Shown here: positions 1 through 5,583 of the stretch, one piece after another
Layout of the letters: each line of letters starts with the position of its first letter
How positions within the stretch are numbered: the stretch's first letter is position 1
From: CAXDOZ01 sp963991145
GTDB lineage: Bacteria; Bacteroidota; Bacteroidia; Chitinophagales; JABDMM01
Length of the DNA stretch: 6,925 nt
Direction: 5' to 3'
Assembly: GCA_963991145.1 (NCBI GenBank)
Contig: CAXDOZ010000124.1
Location: 1 to 6,925 of the forward strand
Program-made: the position numbers and the translations under genes
Notes under the pieces: generated by a model
Database searches by the model: none
What the model was told of the DNA's origin: nothing
The model's input: only the letters and a program-made list of their open reading frames with translations

Positions 1-605
1 ACAGTAGCTACTGCAAAGGCATTAAACAGGCTTGATAATTCCTGTCCTCTTGGACGTGGCTCAAGAATCCAAAGGAAAGAGTGCTGTCTAAAGTAGACCT
101 CCTGAAAGTGCTCGTTTGAAAAAGCGGTTCCTCTGCCAATCTTCCATAATGCTGCTGAGATCATGATATAGAGGAAGTAATATCGAACAGCTTCCCAGGC
201 TAGTTTCTGTGAGGTCTCATTCTTCCAAATAAGAGGCAATGGGAGTAAAAAATATGCAATTAAAGAGTGGTAGAAATGACCAAGCAATGCATTAAAAGAG
301 AGTATGTAGAGCCCAAACCAAAGAAACAGAAAGATTGATGCCAGGGTGATATGTTTTCTCGCAATCAATAGTGAAGATGCAATGATCGCTGCTGCTGTAA
401 GAAGCTTTCCAACCAGGGGGTGCCAAAACAACTGAAAGAGCCCTATTGAAAGAAAGAAATGCTGCAGAACACTTGATTGAGGTTGCCAAAATGTTGGAAG
501 GAATCCCGGCAGGGCATTGAAGTACAATCGAGTGAGTAAAAAACTCATCGTTAAGACTCCAATGATCAGAGCCAATGTATTTCTATGTAGAGCTGACTTT
601 AACAT
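1..605 (-). CDS. Multi-pass membrane protein, HTTM/VKGC-like, 3'-truncated by window edge
   Basis: An uninterrupted minus-strand frame runs from ATG at 605 to the window edge (201 codons, no stop), so only the N-terminal part is present. The protein is strongly hydrophobic, with likely membrane segments near residues 10-28, 64-82, 87-105, 114-127 and 139-157. It has a GHFYHS stretch at 109-114 and a hydrophilic tail with NEHFQEVYF (164-172) and EPRPRGQE (182-189). The helix RYYFLYIMISAALWKIGRG (141-159) resembles the 'aromatic-rich helix then small-x-K-hydrophobic-G' pattern of HTTM (horizontally transferred transmembrane, VKGC-like) proteins. That assignment is only pattern-level. The start follows the stop of the 613-1065 gene by 7 bp, so the two are probably co-transcribed. 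The real frame differs from a 65-codon TTG-start frame at 292-489, which is a shadow. No function is claimed. Confidence 0.8.
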   Translation of the reverse strand, partial: MLKSALHRNTLALIIGVLTMSFLLTRLYFNALPGFLPTFWQPQSSVLQHFFLSIGLFQLFWHPLVGKLLTAAAIIASSLLIARKHITLASIFLFLWFGLYILSFNALLGHFYHSLIAYFLLPLPLIWKNETSQKLAWEAVRYYFLYIMISAALWKIGRGTAFSNEHFQEVYFRQHSFLWILEPRPRGQELSSLFNAFAVAT

Positions 606-612
606 TGAGTAT

Positions 613-1065
613 TTACCACACTACAAGTGAATCAATAATTTGTATTTGATGATCATAGGTCACAATGACAGCACTGATTCGGTCCTCACTATTTCCTAGT
701 ATATCATCTGCATATTCCTGGTACCATTCCTTGAATTCAGATTCTTGTTTCCATTGGATACCAAATTGTCGAAAGCTGTTTGTCCATGCTCCATTAGCTC
801 CTTTAAAGAAGTAGGTTCTCAAAGGCGTATTTAGCATCTCCCATTCAAGATCGGTGTATTGAGACCTCAATAAAGGCTGGTAATTGTAGTAGATCCTGAT
901 TCCCTTATAATCAGACTTTGGACTTACTTTTTGACTGTACATTCCATAAATCAGGAAAGGGAATTGTTCGCTTTGTTTTCTAATGAAGAAGGCCTGGCAT
1001 CCAATAAGGACGATGATAGTAAAGAAGGCAATCTTAGAATGCTGAAACAGGCGTTTGAGATACAC
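613..1065 (-). CDS. Small membrane-anchored protein with FPFLIYGMYS motif, partner of the HTTM-like protein
   Basis: This 150-residue protein has one N-terminal membrane segment (about residues 12-27), followed at once by QFPFLIYGMYS (34-44) and then a soluble, aromatic-rich domain to the end. Small single-pass proteins with a similar aromatic-proline then Y-x-M-[FY]-S motif are known to me as neighbours of HTTM-type membrane genes. That fits the next gene downstream, but the family is not identified. The start is GTG at 1065; an in-frame TAA lies only two codons upstream (1071-1069), so translation cannot begin earlier, and no ATG occurs before residue 42. There is no Shine-Dalgarno motif at a usable distance. 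An intrinsic terminator ends about 20 nt before the GTG and is preceded by a structured RNA, so expression may be controlled by attenuation. The downstream gene starts 7 bp after this stop. Confidence 0.75.
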   Translation of the reverse strand: MYLKRLFQHSKIAFFTIIVLIGCQAFFIRKQSEQFPFLIYGMYSQKVSPKSDYKGIRIYYNYQPLLRSQYTDLEWEMLNTPLRTYFFKGANGAWTNSFRQFGIQWKQESEFKEWYQEYADDILGNSEDRISAVIVTYDHQIQIIDSLVVW

Positions 1066-1077
1066 ACCTTAATGATA

Positions 1078-1112
1078 ATAAAAATGGGGCTACCCCTATT
1101 CGAAGTAGCCCC
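1078..1112 (-). terminator. Intrinsic terminator in the leader of the 613-1065 gene
   Basis: On the minus strand GGGGCTAC (1112-1105) pairs perfectly with GTAGCCCC (1093-1086) around an 11-nt loop, followed by ATTTTTATT. This is an 8-bp GC-rich hairpin with a U-tract, readable as a terminator only on the minus strand. It lies about 160 nt after the marR stop and 20 nt before the GTG of the next gene. It could therefore end marR transcription, attenuate the downstream gene, or do both. Its 5' arm overlaps the pairing partner of an upstream stem. Confidence 0.8.
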
Positions 1113-1209
1113 TCCCCATCGGTACTTACTCAGTACGGATTGTGGCTTACGCCAATGTCTTTTATGAATAGACTGACGGAAAGGGGAAATCGTTGGACGT
1201 GTAAGTCCA
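1109..1209 (-). promoter_or_regulatory. Candidate riboswitch or attenuator RNA: four-way junction overlapping the terminator
   Basis: Read as minus-strand RNA, CCCCUUUCCGUC (1186-1175) pairs over 12 consecutive positions, three of them G-U, with GAUGGGGAGGGG (1120-1109). The stem encloses three hairpins with short linkers: GUCU/AGAC (1173-1170 with 1160-1157, 9-nt loop); UGGC/GCCA (1154-1151 with 1146-1143) capped by a GUAA GNRA-type tetraloop; and GUAC/GUAC (1136-1133 with 1125-1122, 7-nt loop). A further hairpin, UGGAC/GUCCA (1209-1205 with 1198-1194), precedes it. The outer four G-C pairs of the closing stem use bases 1109-1112, which are also the start of the terminator's 5' arm, so the two structures compete. 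All pairings were found by eye. No known riboswitch consensus was recognised, and the ligand, promoter and conservation are unknown. Confidence 0.5.
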
Positions 1210-1243
1210 GAAATGACATAAAATATTGAATGTTCAAAGACTT

Positions 1244-1260
1244 GTCTGCCAGACGGCAGC
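1244..1260. repeat. Short palindromic element (CTGCC-AGAC-GGCAG)
   Basis: Positions 1246-1259 read CTGCC AGAC GGCAG, a 5-bp perfect inverted repeat around a 4-base centre. It overlaps GTCT-GCC-AGAC (1244-1254), a second small inverted repeat. It lies 10 bp after the marR stop. Short intergenic palindromes built from TGCC/GGCA units are widespread in Bacteroidota genomes, so this may be one copy of a dispersed repeat. Only one copy is visible here. Confidence 0.4.
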
Positions 1261-1269
1261 CAGGATCAA

Positions 1270-1725
1270 CTAAAAGTCGTCACGGAATTTGTCAAGCAGA
1301 TCGCTTAACTGATTCGCCTCAGCTTCATCCATTTTCATAAAGGCTTCCATTCCTTTATTCAATGTTGGAAGAGTATCCTGTATGAGGTTAATCCCTTTAT
1401 CCTCAATGCCAATCTCGATTTGACGGCGATTATCTGGACAGGTTCTTCTGTTAACGAGACCTTTCTGGATCAATCTGTCGATCAATCTGGTGAGGTCTGG
1501 ACTGCGATCAAGCATTCTTGATTTGATATCCATCGCAGCGAGGGGCTTTGGATGTGATCCTTTTAGGATTCTAAGCACATTGTATTGCTGCTGGGTAATC
1601 CCTATCGACTTGAAGACCTCTCTGTACTTACTATCCAGCCAATTGGCAGTGTACATGATATTAATGAAGGCCTTTTCATGCCCGTTTTTGAATTTCTTCT
1701 GCTTTATCGCTTCGTGTATACCCAT
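1270..1725 (-). CDS. MarR-family winged-helix transcriptional regulator
   Basis: This 151-residue protein, of usual MarR length, should act as a dimeric cytoplasmic DNA-binding repressor. An N-terminal dimerisation helix spans about 18-40. GITQQQYNVLRIL (42-54) is the helix 2 signature. MDIKSRMLDRSPDLTRLIDRL (65-85) covers the helix-turn-helix with the recognition helix at about 75-88. KGLVNRRTCPDNRRQIEIGI (88-107) is the beta-wing with the canonical DNRR, followed by EDKG and a C-terminal dimerisation helix (about 125-150). The N-terminal AIKQKKF and TQQQYNVLRILKG resemble a Bacteroidota MarR subgroup that I associate with YceI-family genes, but no yceI gene is here. ATG at 1725 is the start. 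A -7 promoter box and a perfect 10-bp palindrome lie just upstream, which suggests autoregulation. The effector and other targets are unknown. Confidence 0.93.
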   Translation of the reverse strand: MGIHEAIKQKKFKNGHEKAFINIMYTANWLDSKYREVFKSIGITQQQYNVLRILKGSHPKPLAAMDIKSRMLDRSPDLTRLIDRLIQKGLVNRRTCPDNRRQIEIGIEDKGINLIQDTLPTLNKGMEAFMKMDEAEANQLSDLLDKFRDDF

Positions 1726-1740
1726 TGCAACAACAACTGA

Positions 1741-1750
1741 TGTTTAAACA
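1741..1750. promoter_or_regulatory. Perfect palindrome TGTTTAAACA, candidate MarR operator
   Basis: TGTTTAAACA is a perfect 10-bp palindrome 15 bp upstream of the marR ATG. It overlaps the last bases of the -7 box (1749-1756) and the expected transcription start (about 1745). MarR proteins commonly repress their own gene from palindromes over the promoter, so this is a reasonable autoregulatory operator. It is shorter than typical 16-20 bp MarR sites and the flanks do not extend the symmetry. Confidence 0.4.
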
Positions 1751-1756
1751 AAGGTA
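1749..1756 (-). promoter_or_regulatory. marR promoter -7 box TACCTTTG
   Basis: The minus strand reads TACCTTTG here, an exact match to the Bacteroidota housekeeping -7 consensus TAnnTTTG. It predicts a transcription start near 1745 and a leader of about 20 nt before the marR ATG at 1725. I see no clear TTG -33 element at the expected 19-20 bp upstream. The same octamer occurs in front of ccmB. Confidence 0.5.
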
Positions 1757-1810
1757 TAACTTATTAGGCGGACATTTGGTTTAAGAAATCGACTCACAAA
1801 TGTGTAAAAG

Positions 1811-2788
1811 TCAAACAACAAGCAGGTTGCAACCTCTTATGTCAGAATTGTCAACTCGGCCCAGCACTTCAAATGAGCCATCAGAGTATTGCTTTCCCAG
1901 ATCAGAGGTAGCAATAAAGCTGCAGGAATAGATATTGGCGAGGTCAATCACATTGATCAAGCCGGTTTTACCGGCCGATTCCGTTCTCCCGGGATCGTAA
2001 AGGTCTTTGATGACCACACTCATCCATGATGGGCAATTGAAAATGCCTGCCTTTTTTGAATAGGCCTGAGAAAGTAATTCTGTCATTCCGTACTCACTCA
2101 TTACATTTTCAATCCCTAATCCATTTTTAATGGAACTATGAAGTTCTTCCCTGATCATTTCTCTTCTTCTCCCTTTCATGCCTCCAGTTTCCATGACCAG
2201 AGCAGATCCAAGAGGCTCATTTACAGTTTCACAGAGATCGAGCAAAGCAAAACTGACCCCAATCAAAAATGGCTTTTTGTTGGATTTCTTTAGATCTGCA
2301 ATTAGCTCCTCATGCTCGTAGAGATAGAATTTCGGTTCCTGCCCGCTCCATTCCATGAATTTCTGAACCATATAGATCAATGAGCTTCCCTGTCTTTCGA
2401 GATAGGCAGGTAGAAGAGGGAAGAATTGATAATCGCTAATTGAACCAAAAAACTGCTCAAAGCCTTTCTCAATGCTCTTTTCGTAAATGCTTAGGTCTTT
2501 CACGTAATGCCTACTCGGGATAGAGCCGGTAGTACCACTGCTTTCGAAAATGATCTCAGGATCAGAGTCTCCGATTAGAACCTTGTGGCTTTTAAACAAC
2601 TCAATTGGTAAAAAAGGAATCTCTTTAATTGAGCACACGCAAGAAGAGTCACATTTTATCAGATCGAGGAACTCTCTGTATACTGGATTGTTATCAGCCT
2701 GAAACCTGAAAACCTTAAGAGCTGTGGCCTCAAAATCCATGTTTGGATCAAAGATCTGTTCGATAAGCTTGGTGGTTTCTTGAGGCAT
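1811..2788 (-). CDS. LuxE-like acyl-protein synthetase / AMP-forming acyl ligase
   Basis: This 325-residue soluble enzyme belongs to the ANL adenylating superfamily, closest to the LuxE acyl-protein synthetase group. The ATP/AMP-binding loop is FESSGTTGSIPSRH (81-94). METGGMKGRRRE (199-210) is a LuxE-like conserved block. SEYGMTELLSQAY (231-243) is the A5-type Y-G-M-T-E motif. FIATSDLGK (291-299) carries the ribose-binding Asp, and GRVDNSDIRGC (310-320) is the A8-type hinge. It ends soon after the hinge and lacks the large mobile C-terminal domain of full acyl-CoA synthetases, as in LuxE. The expected chemistry is activation of a carboxylic acid, probably a fatty acid, as acyl-AMP and transfer to an acceptor, possibly a protein cysteine. 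Cys320 is one conceivable site. No luxCDAB genes are nearby, so bioluminescence is not implied. It is transcribed toward marR, 85 bp away, which has its own promoter. Confidence 0.85.
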   Translation of the reverse strand: MPQETTKLIEQIFDPNMDFEATALKVFRFQADNNPVYREFLDLIKCDSSCVCSIKEIPFLPIELFKSHKVLIGDSDPEIIFESSGTTGSIPSRHYVKDLSIYEKSIEKGFEQFFGSISDYQFFPLLPAYLERQGSSLIYMVQKFMEWSGQEPKFYLYEHEELIADLKKSNKKPFLIGVSFALLDLCETVNEPLGSALVMETGGMKGRRREMIREELHSSIKNGLGIENVMSEYGMTELLSQAYSKKAGIFNCPSWMSVVIKDLYDPGRTESAGKTGLINVIDLANIYSCSFIATSDLGKQYSDGSFEVLGRVDNSDIRGCNLLVV

Positions 2789-2800
2789 TTAAGCGATTGA

Positions 2801-2816
2801 AAAAACTATAACTTCG
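2801..2816. promoter_or_regulatory. Weak divergent promoter region between the acyl ligase and lipoprotein genes
   Basis: Only 36 bp separate the two divergent starts. On the plus strand TAACTTCG (2809-2816) matches TAnnTTTG with one mismatch and would start transcription just before the ATG at 2825. On the minus strand TAGTTTTT (2808-2801) matches with one mismatch and would give a leader of about 10 nt for the acyl ligase gene. Neither has a recognisable TTG -33 element. The boxes abut, so polymerases would compete. Confidence 0.25.
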
Positions 2817-2824
2817 AATTGAGC

Positions 2825-3349
2825 ATGAAGTTAAGAAGCAAAATATTGATAGGCCTGATCGGACTTTCAACTATAATCCTTAGTTGTGAGCCGCAGCAGA
2901 ATTTTCCATTAGAGCCAATCATCCAATTTGAGAGTTTCTCCAAAGACTCTATTCAGGAATTTGATACTGCCCAGATCACTATCTCATTTACCGATGGCGA
3001 TGGTGATATAGGTCAGGATGGAATCTCGCCTTCTTGTCCTCCACAGAATATCTGTGATCTGGTTTCAGATTCAAGCTGCCTTAACGACCCTGCTTTTACA
3101 CTGTTCTTAATGGACTTGAGAGATAGTTGTCTTCAACTCTTCAATATACCTCAGGTTTTACCGGATAACCGGGAGCAAGCTTTAGAAGGAGAGATCAAGG
3201 TGGTGATTCCACCGGTTTCCTGTAAGTGCTTTCCCGATCCACCTGGATGCGCTATTGATACACTTTATTACGACGTATTTATTAAGGATCGAGCAGGAAA
3301 CTTCTCGAACTCGGTGAGAACAGATACTGTCTATATCTACTGTAACTAG
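2825..3349 (+). CDS. Cysteine-rich lipoprotein with FTDGDGDIG motif
   Basis: This predicted lipoprotein of 174 residues has the N-terminal signal MKLRSKILIGLIGLSTIILS, followed by lipobox Cys21 (ILSC). The mature part carries ITISFTDGDGDIGQDG (about 51-66), an acidic turn typical of Bacteroidota surface lipoproteins and possibly calcium-binding, and ends in FIKDRAGNFSNSVRTDTVYI (about 152-171), which looks like the last strands of an Ig-like or cadherin-like beta-sandwich. Between them lies an unusual set of cysteines (CPPQNIC, SSC, DSC, SCKCFPDPPGC), suggesting disulfides or metal binding. An in-frame TTG at 2819 would add two residues, but ATG at 2825 gives the proper signal peptide. It is divergent from the acyl ligase gene and its stop overlaps the accC stop. 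The exact function is unknown. Confidence 0.85.
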   Translation: MKLRSKILIGLIGLSTIILSCEPQQNFPLEPIIQFESFSKDSIQEFDTAQITISFTDGDGDIGQDGISPSCPPQNICDLVSDSSCLNDPAFTLFLMDLRDSCLQLFNIPQVLPDNREQALEGEIKVVIPPVSCKCFPDPPGCAIDTLYYDVFIKDRAGNFSNSVRTDTVYIYCN

Positions 3350-4842
3350 TTTCTGGCTCTTCTTTTCCAGGGACTTTTCCCATCTGTTTGGATCACAGCA
3401 GATGAAGAGTCTGAACCTGAACCTTTTTCCATTAATCTTACTGAAAGCATTGCTGCGATCTCCTCATCTTCTGGATTATCAGTGTTCAGAGATTCTGGTG
3501 TAAAGTACTTCCCTACAAATCCTGTGTCGAAGTCTCCTTTAACAAATGCCTCATGACGGAATACGAACTTCCCAAACTCAAGAGTCGTTTGAACTCCGCT
3601 GATTTCATAATCCTCAATGGCTCTAAGCATTCGATCGATTGCTTCCTTTCTATCTGCACCATAAGTGATCAGCTTTGAGATCATTGGATCGTAGTAGATC
3701 GGGATATCCATTCCTTCGGCATAACCGTCATCAACTCTAACTCCTGGTCCTTCCGGCTTTCTGTAACGGATCAATTTTCCGATATCCGGAAGGAAGTTGT
3801 TTGCTGGATCCTCTGCATAAACTCTGAGTTCCATTGAATGGCCAATTAGAGGAATGTCTTCCTGTTTCATTGCCAAAGGCTCACCCTGTGCAATTTTGAC
3901 CTGTTCTTTGACCAGGTCGATTCCTGTGATCAGCTCTGTAACAGGGTGCTCTACCTGAAGACGCGTATTCATCTCAAGGAAGTAGAATTTCATATTAGCA
4001 TCTAAAAGGAATTCGACTGTTCCAGCTCCCTCGTAATCACAGGCTTTGGCCACATTCACTGCAGCTTCACCCATTTTCTTTCTGATCTCTGGAGTAAGGA
4101 CAGCTGAAGGAGCTTCCTCAACTACTTTTTGATGTCTACGTTGAACTGAGCAATCTCTTTCATGGAGATGCAGATAGTTTCCATGTTGGTCTGCCAGCAC
4201 CTGGATTTCAATATGGCGAGGACCAACTACATATTTCTCTATAAAAACAGAACCATCACCAAATGCTGATTCGGCCTCACTAATGGCTCTTTGCATTTGC
4301 TCATCGAGTTCATCTTCATGCTCAACAATCCTCATACCTTTTCCACCGCCTCCGGCAGATGCTTTAATGAGGATAGGGAATTCAATCTCTCTGGCGATCT
4401 TTTTTGCTTCCTCAGGGTCGGAGATAGCTTCTTCTGTTCCTGGAACAAGCGGAGTGTCGTAATCAGCAACTGCAGCTTTGGCAGCTAGTTTTGAGCCCAT
4501 TACTTCAATAGCCTCTGGAGAAGGACCAATGAATTTGATTCCTGCATCAGTTACCATTTTAGCGAAAACAGCATTCTCAGAAAGGAATCCATAACCGGGA
4601 TGAATACCATCCGTACCAGTACTTTTAGCGACCTCAATGATCCTATCCATTACCAGATAAGACTGGTTGGAGGGAGCCGGGCCAATATTTACTGCCTCAT
4701 CCGCGAACCTCACATGAGGTGAAAGTCTATCGGCATCAGAATAAACTGCAACAGTAGCAATTCCCATTTCTTTAATGGATCGCATGATACGAAGTGCGAT
4801 CTCGCCTCTATTGGCAACTAAGATCTTGGTGATTTTTCCCAT
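3346..4842 (-). CDS. accC: Biotin carboxylase subunit of acetyl-/propionyl-CoA carboxylase
   Basis: This 498-residue cytoplasmic enzyme carboxylates the biotin of a carrier protein using ATP and bicarbonate. The N-terminal domain starts ITKILVANRGEIALRI (4-19), with HPGYGFLSEN at 81-90. The ATP-grasp domain has K160, the glycine loop ASAGGGGKGM (161-170), HERDCSVQRRHQK (227-239), TVEFLL with E277, and the catalytic FLEMNTRLQVEHPVTE (288-303: metal-binding E290, R294, E298). MELRVYAEDP (337-346) holds the conserved biotin/bicarbonate-site Arg340. All key residues are intact. The core ends near 449; E. coli AccC has about 449 residues. The extra 50 are a Ser-rich linker ending SPWKRRARN, a form I associate with Bacteroidota subunits that work with a separate biotin carrier and an MmdA-type carboxyltransferase. 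Acetyl- and propionyl-CoA cannot be told apart. ATG at 4842 is preferred to an in-frame TTG at 4851, which lies inside the -7 box. No carrier or transferase gene is in the window. Confidence 0.95.
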   Translation of the reverse strand: MGKITKILVANRGEIALRIMRSIKEMGIATVAVYSDADRLSPHVRFADEAVNIGPAPSNQSYLVMDRIIEVAKSTGTDGIHPGYGFLSENAVFAKMVTDAGIKFIGPSPEAIEVMGSKLAAKAAVADYDTPLVPGTEEAISDPEEAKKIAREIEFPILIKASAGGGGKGMRIVEHEDELDEQMQRAISEAESAFGDGSVFIEKYVVGPRHIEIQVLADQHGNYLHLHERDCSVQRRHQKVVEEAPSAVLTPEIRKKMGEAAVNVAKACDYEGAGTVEFLLDANMKFYFLEMNTRLQVEHPVTELITGIDLVKEQVKIAQGEPLAMKQEDIPLIGHSMELRVYAEDPANNFLPDIGKLIRYRKPEGPGVRVDDGYAEGMDIPIYYDPMISKLITYGADRKEAIDRMLRAIEDYEISGVQTTLEFGKFVFRHEAFVKGDFDTGFVGKYFTPESLNTDNPEDEEIAAMLSVRLMEKGSGSDSSSAVIQTDGKSPWKRRARN

Positions 4843-4848
4843 AAGCGC

Positions 4849-4856
4849 CAAATTTA
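4849..4856 (-). promoter_or_regulatory. accC promoter -7 box TAAATTTG
   Basis: The minus strand reads TAAATTTG, an exact TAnnTTTG match, six bases upstream of the accC ATG at 4842. A transcription start near 4845 would leave an almost leaderless mRNA. This supports the ATG and argues against the TTG at 4851, which falls inside the box. No clear TTG -33 element is seen. The same octamer precedes ccmD. Confidence 0.5.
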
Positions 4857-4861
4857 GACAA

Positions 4862-4891
4862 TTGGAAGAAAGAGTAGTGATTGTACCTTTG
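4862..4891 (+). promoter_or_regulatory. ccm operon promoter: TTG (-33) and TACCTTTG (-7)
   Basis: TTG at 4862-4864 and TACCTTTG at 4884-4891 are separated by 19 bp, matching the Bacteroidota sigma-A promoter layout in both boxes and spacing. The predicted start is around 4895, one base before the ccmB ATG at 4896, so the transcript would be leaderless or nearly so. This is the best-formed promoter in the window. It is back-to-back with the accC promoter. Confidence 0.65.
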
Positions 4892-4895
4892 AACT

Positions 4896-5573
4896 ATGAG
4901 TTGGTTTAGCCAGGTTTTTCCGCTTATCAGGAAAGAAGTGGAATTAGAGTATCGGAACAAGTATGCCCTGGGAGGCAATCTCCTTTACATTGCATCCTCT
5001 GTTTTTGTGGTGTACTATGCTCTTTTCCTGCAGGGTGGGAAAGGAGATCTGAGCTCTGCGGTTTGGAATGTGCTCTTTTGGTTGATCATACTTTTTGGAG
5101 CTGCTAATGCTGTGGCTAAGAGCTTTTTCCAGGAGGGAAGTGCACGTCAGTTATACCTCTATACTCTTGTTGACCCCAAAGCGATCATTTTCTCAAAACT
5201 GATCTACAATCAGGGATTGATGCTGGTTTTAGGAGCTCTAACATTGGTCTTGTTTGTAGTTATGATCGGTTCTCCGATTCAGCAACTCTGGATATTCCTA
5301 TTAACGCTGTTTCTTGCTGCCAGTAGCTTTTCCTACATTTTTACCCTTATTTCCGCTATTGCCTCCAAGGCGAACAACAATGCTACATTAATGGCGGTTC
5401 TGGGCTTCCCACTCATGATGCCATTGATCGTATTCATGACAAAACTATCGGAGGAAGCCTATAGAAATTTTGAAAGTCCGGATTTGTGGAAGGTGGCCTT
5501 TATGTTGTTAGCCTTCAACATAATTCTTGTCATCTTATCGCTTGTTTTATTCCCGTATATTTGGCGCGATTGA
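4896..5573 (+). CDS. ccmB: Heme exporter membrane protein CcmB
   Basis: This 225-residue inner-membrane protein is the CcmB component of System I cytochrome c maturation. With the ATPase CcmA and with CcmC it forms the ABC-type complex that supplies and releases heme via CcmE. The length matches the family (E. coli 220). Features: the amphipathic N-terminus with LIRKEVELEYRNKYA (10-24); six probable membrane helices near 26-44, 57-72, 103-125, 129-153, 163-182 and 200-221; the FFQEGSARQLYLYTLVDP block (77-94), where the family has its conserved acidic/charged cytoplasmic segment followed by a D-P; and LGFPLMMPLIVF (169-180), the family's L-x-x-P-L-x-x-P signature. It is the first gene of the cluster; ccmC follows after 10 bp. 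No ccmA is adjacent: the gene upstream is accC on the other strand. Confidence 0.93.
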   Translation: MSWFSQVFPLIRKEVELEYRNKYALGGNLLYIASSVFVVYYALFLQGGKGDLSSAVWNVLFWLIILFGAANAVAKSFFQEGSARQLYLYTLVDPKAIIFSKLIYNQGLMLVLGALTLVLFVVMIGSPIQQLWIFLLTLFLAASSFSYIFTLISAIASKANNNATLMAVLGFPLMMPLIVFMTKLSEEAYRNFESPDLWKVAFMLLAFNIILVILSLVLFPYIWRD

Positions 5574-5583
5574 TCGGATCTTG

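Noticed and set aside
931..1167. A plus-strand reading frame of 78 codons.
   Set aside because: It is antisense to the 613-1065 gene and to the terminator/leader region, and its translation has no domain-like features.
1109..1186. A tRNA, because a 78-nt four-way junction with three arms resembles a cloverleaf.
   Set aside because: The middle arm has a 4-bp stem and a 4-nt loop where an anticodon arm needs a 7-nt loop, the third arm lacks TTCRANY, the closing stem is 12 bp instead of 7, and there is no CCA-compatible 3' end.
1490..1747. A plus-strand frame opposite marR.
   Set aside because: It is antisense to the clear MarR protein and has no independent support.
1795..1804. Short inverted repeat CACAAATGTG between the acyl ligase and marR, considered as a terminator or operator.
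   Set aside because: Only 4 bp of stem with a 2-bp centre and no T-tract; too common by chance to call.
1811..2788. Part of a bioluminescence (lux) operon.
   Set aside because: LuxE-like ligases occur widely without luciferase; no luxC, luxD, luxA or luxB is present.
5527..5583. An upstream TTG start for ccmC that overlaps the end of ccmB.
   Set aside because: The extra 19 residues are frame-shifted ccmB sequence with no resemblance to CcmC; ATG 5584 gives a normal N-terminus before helix 1.
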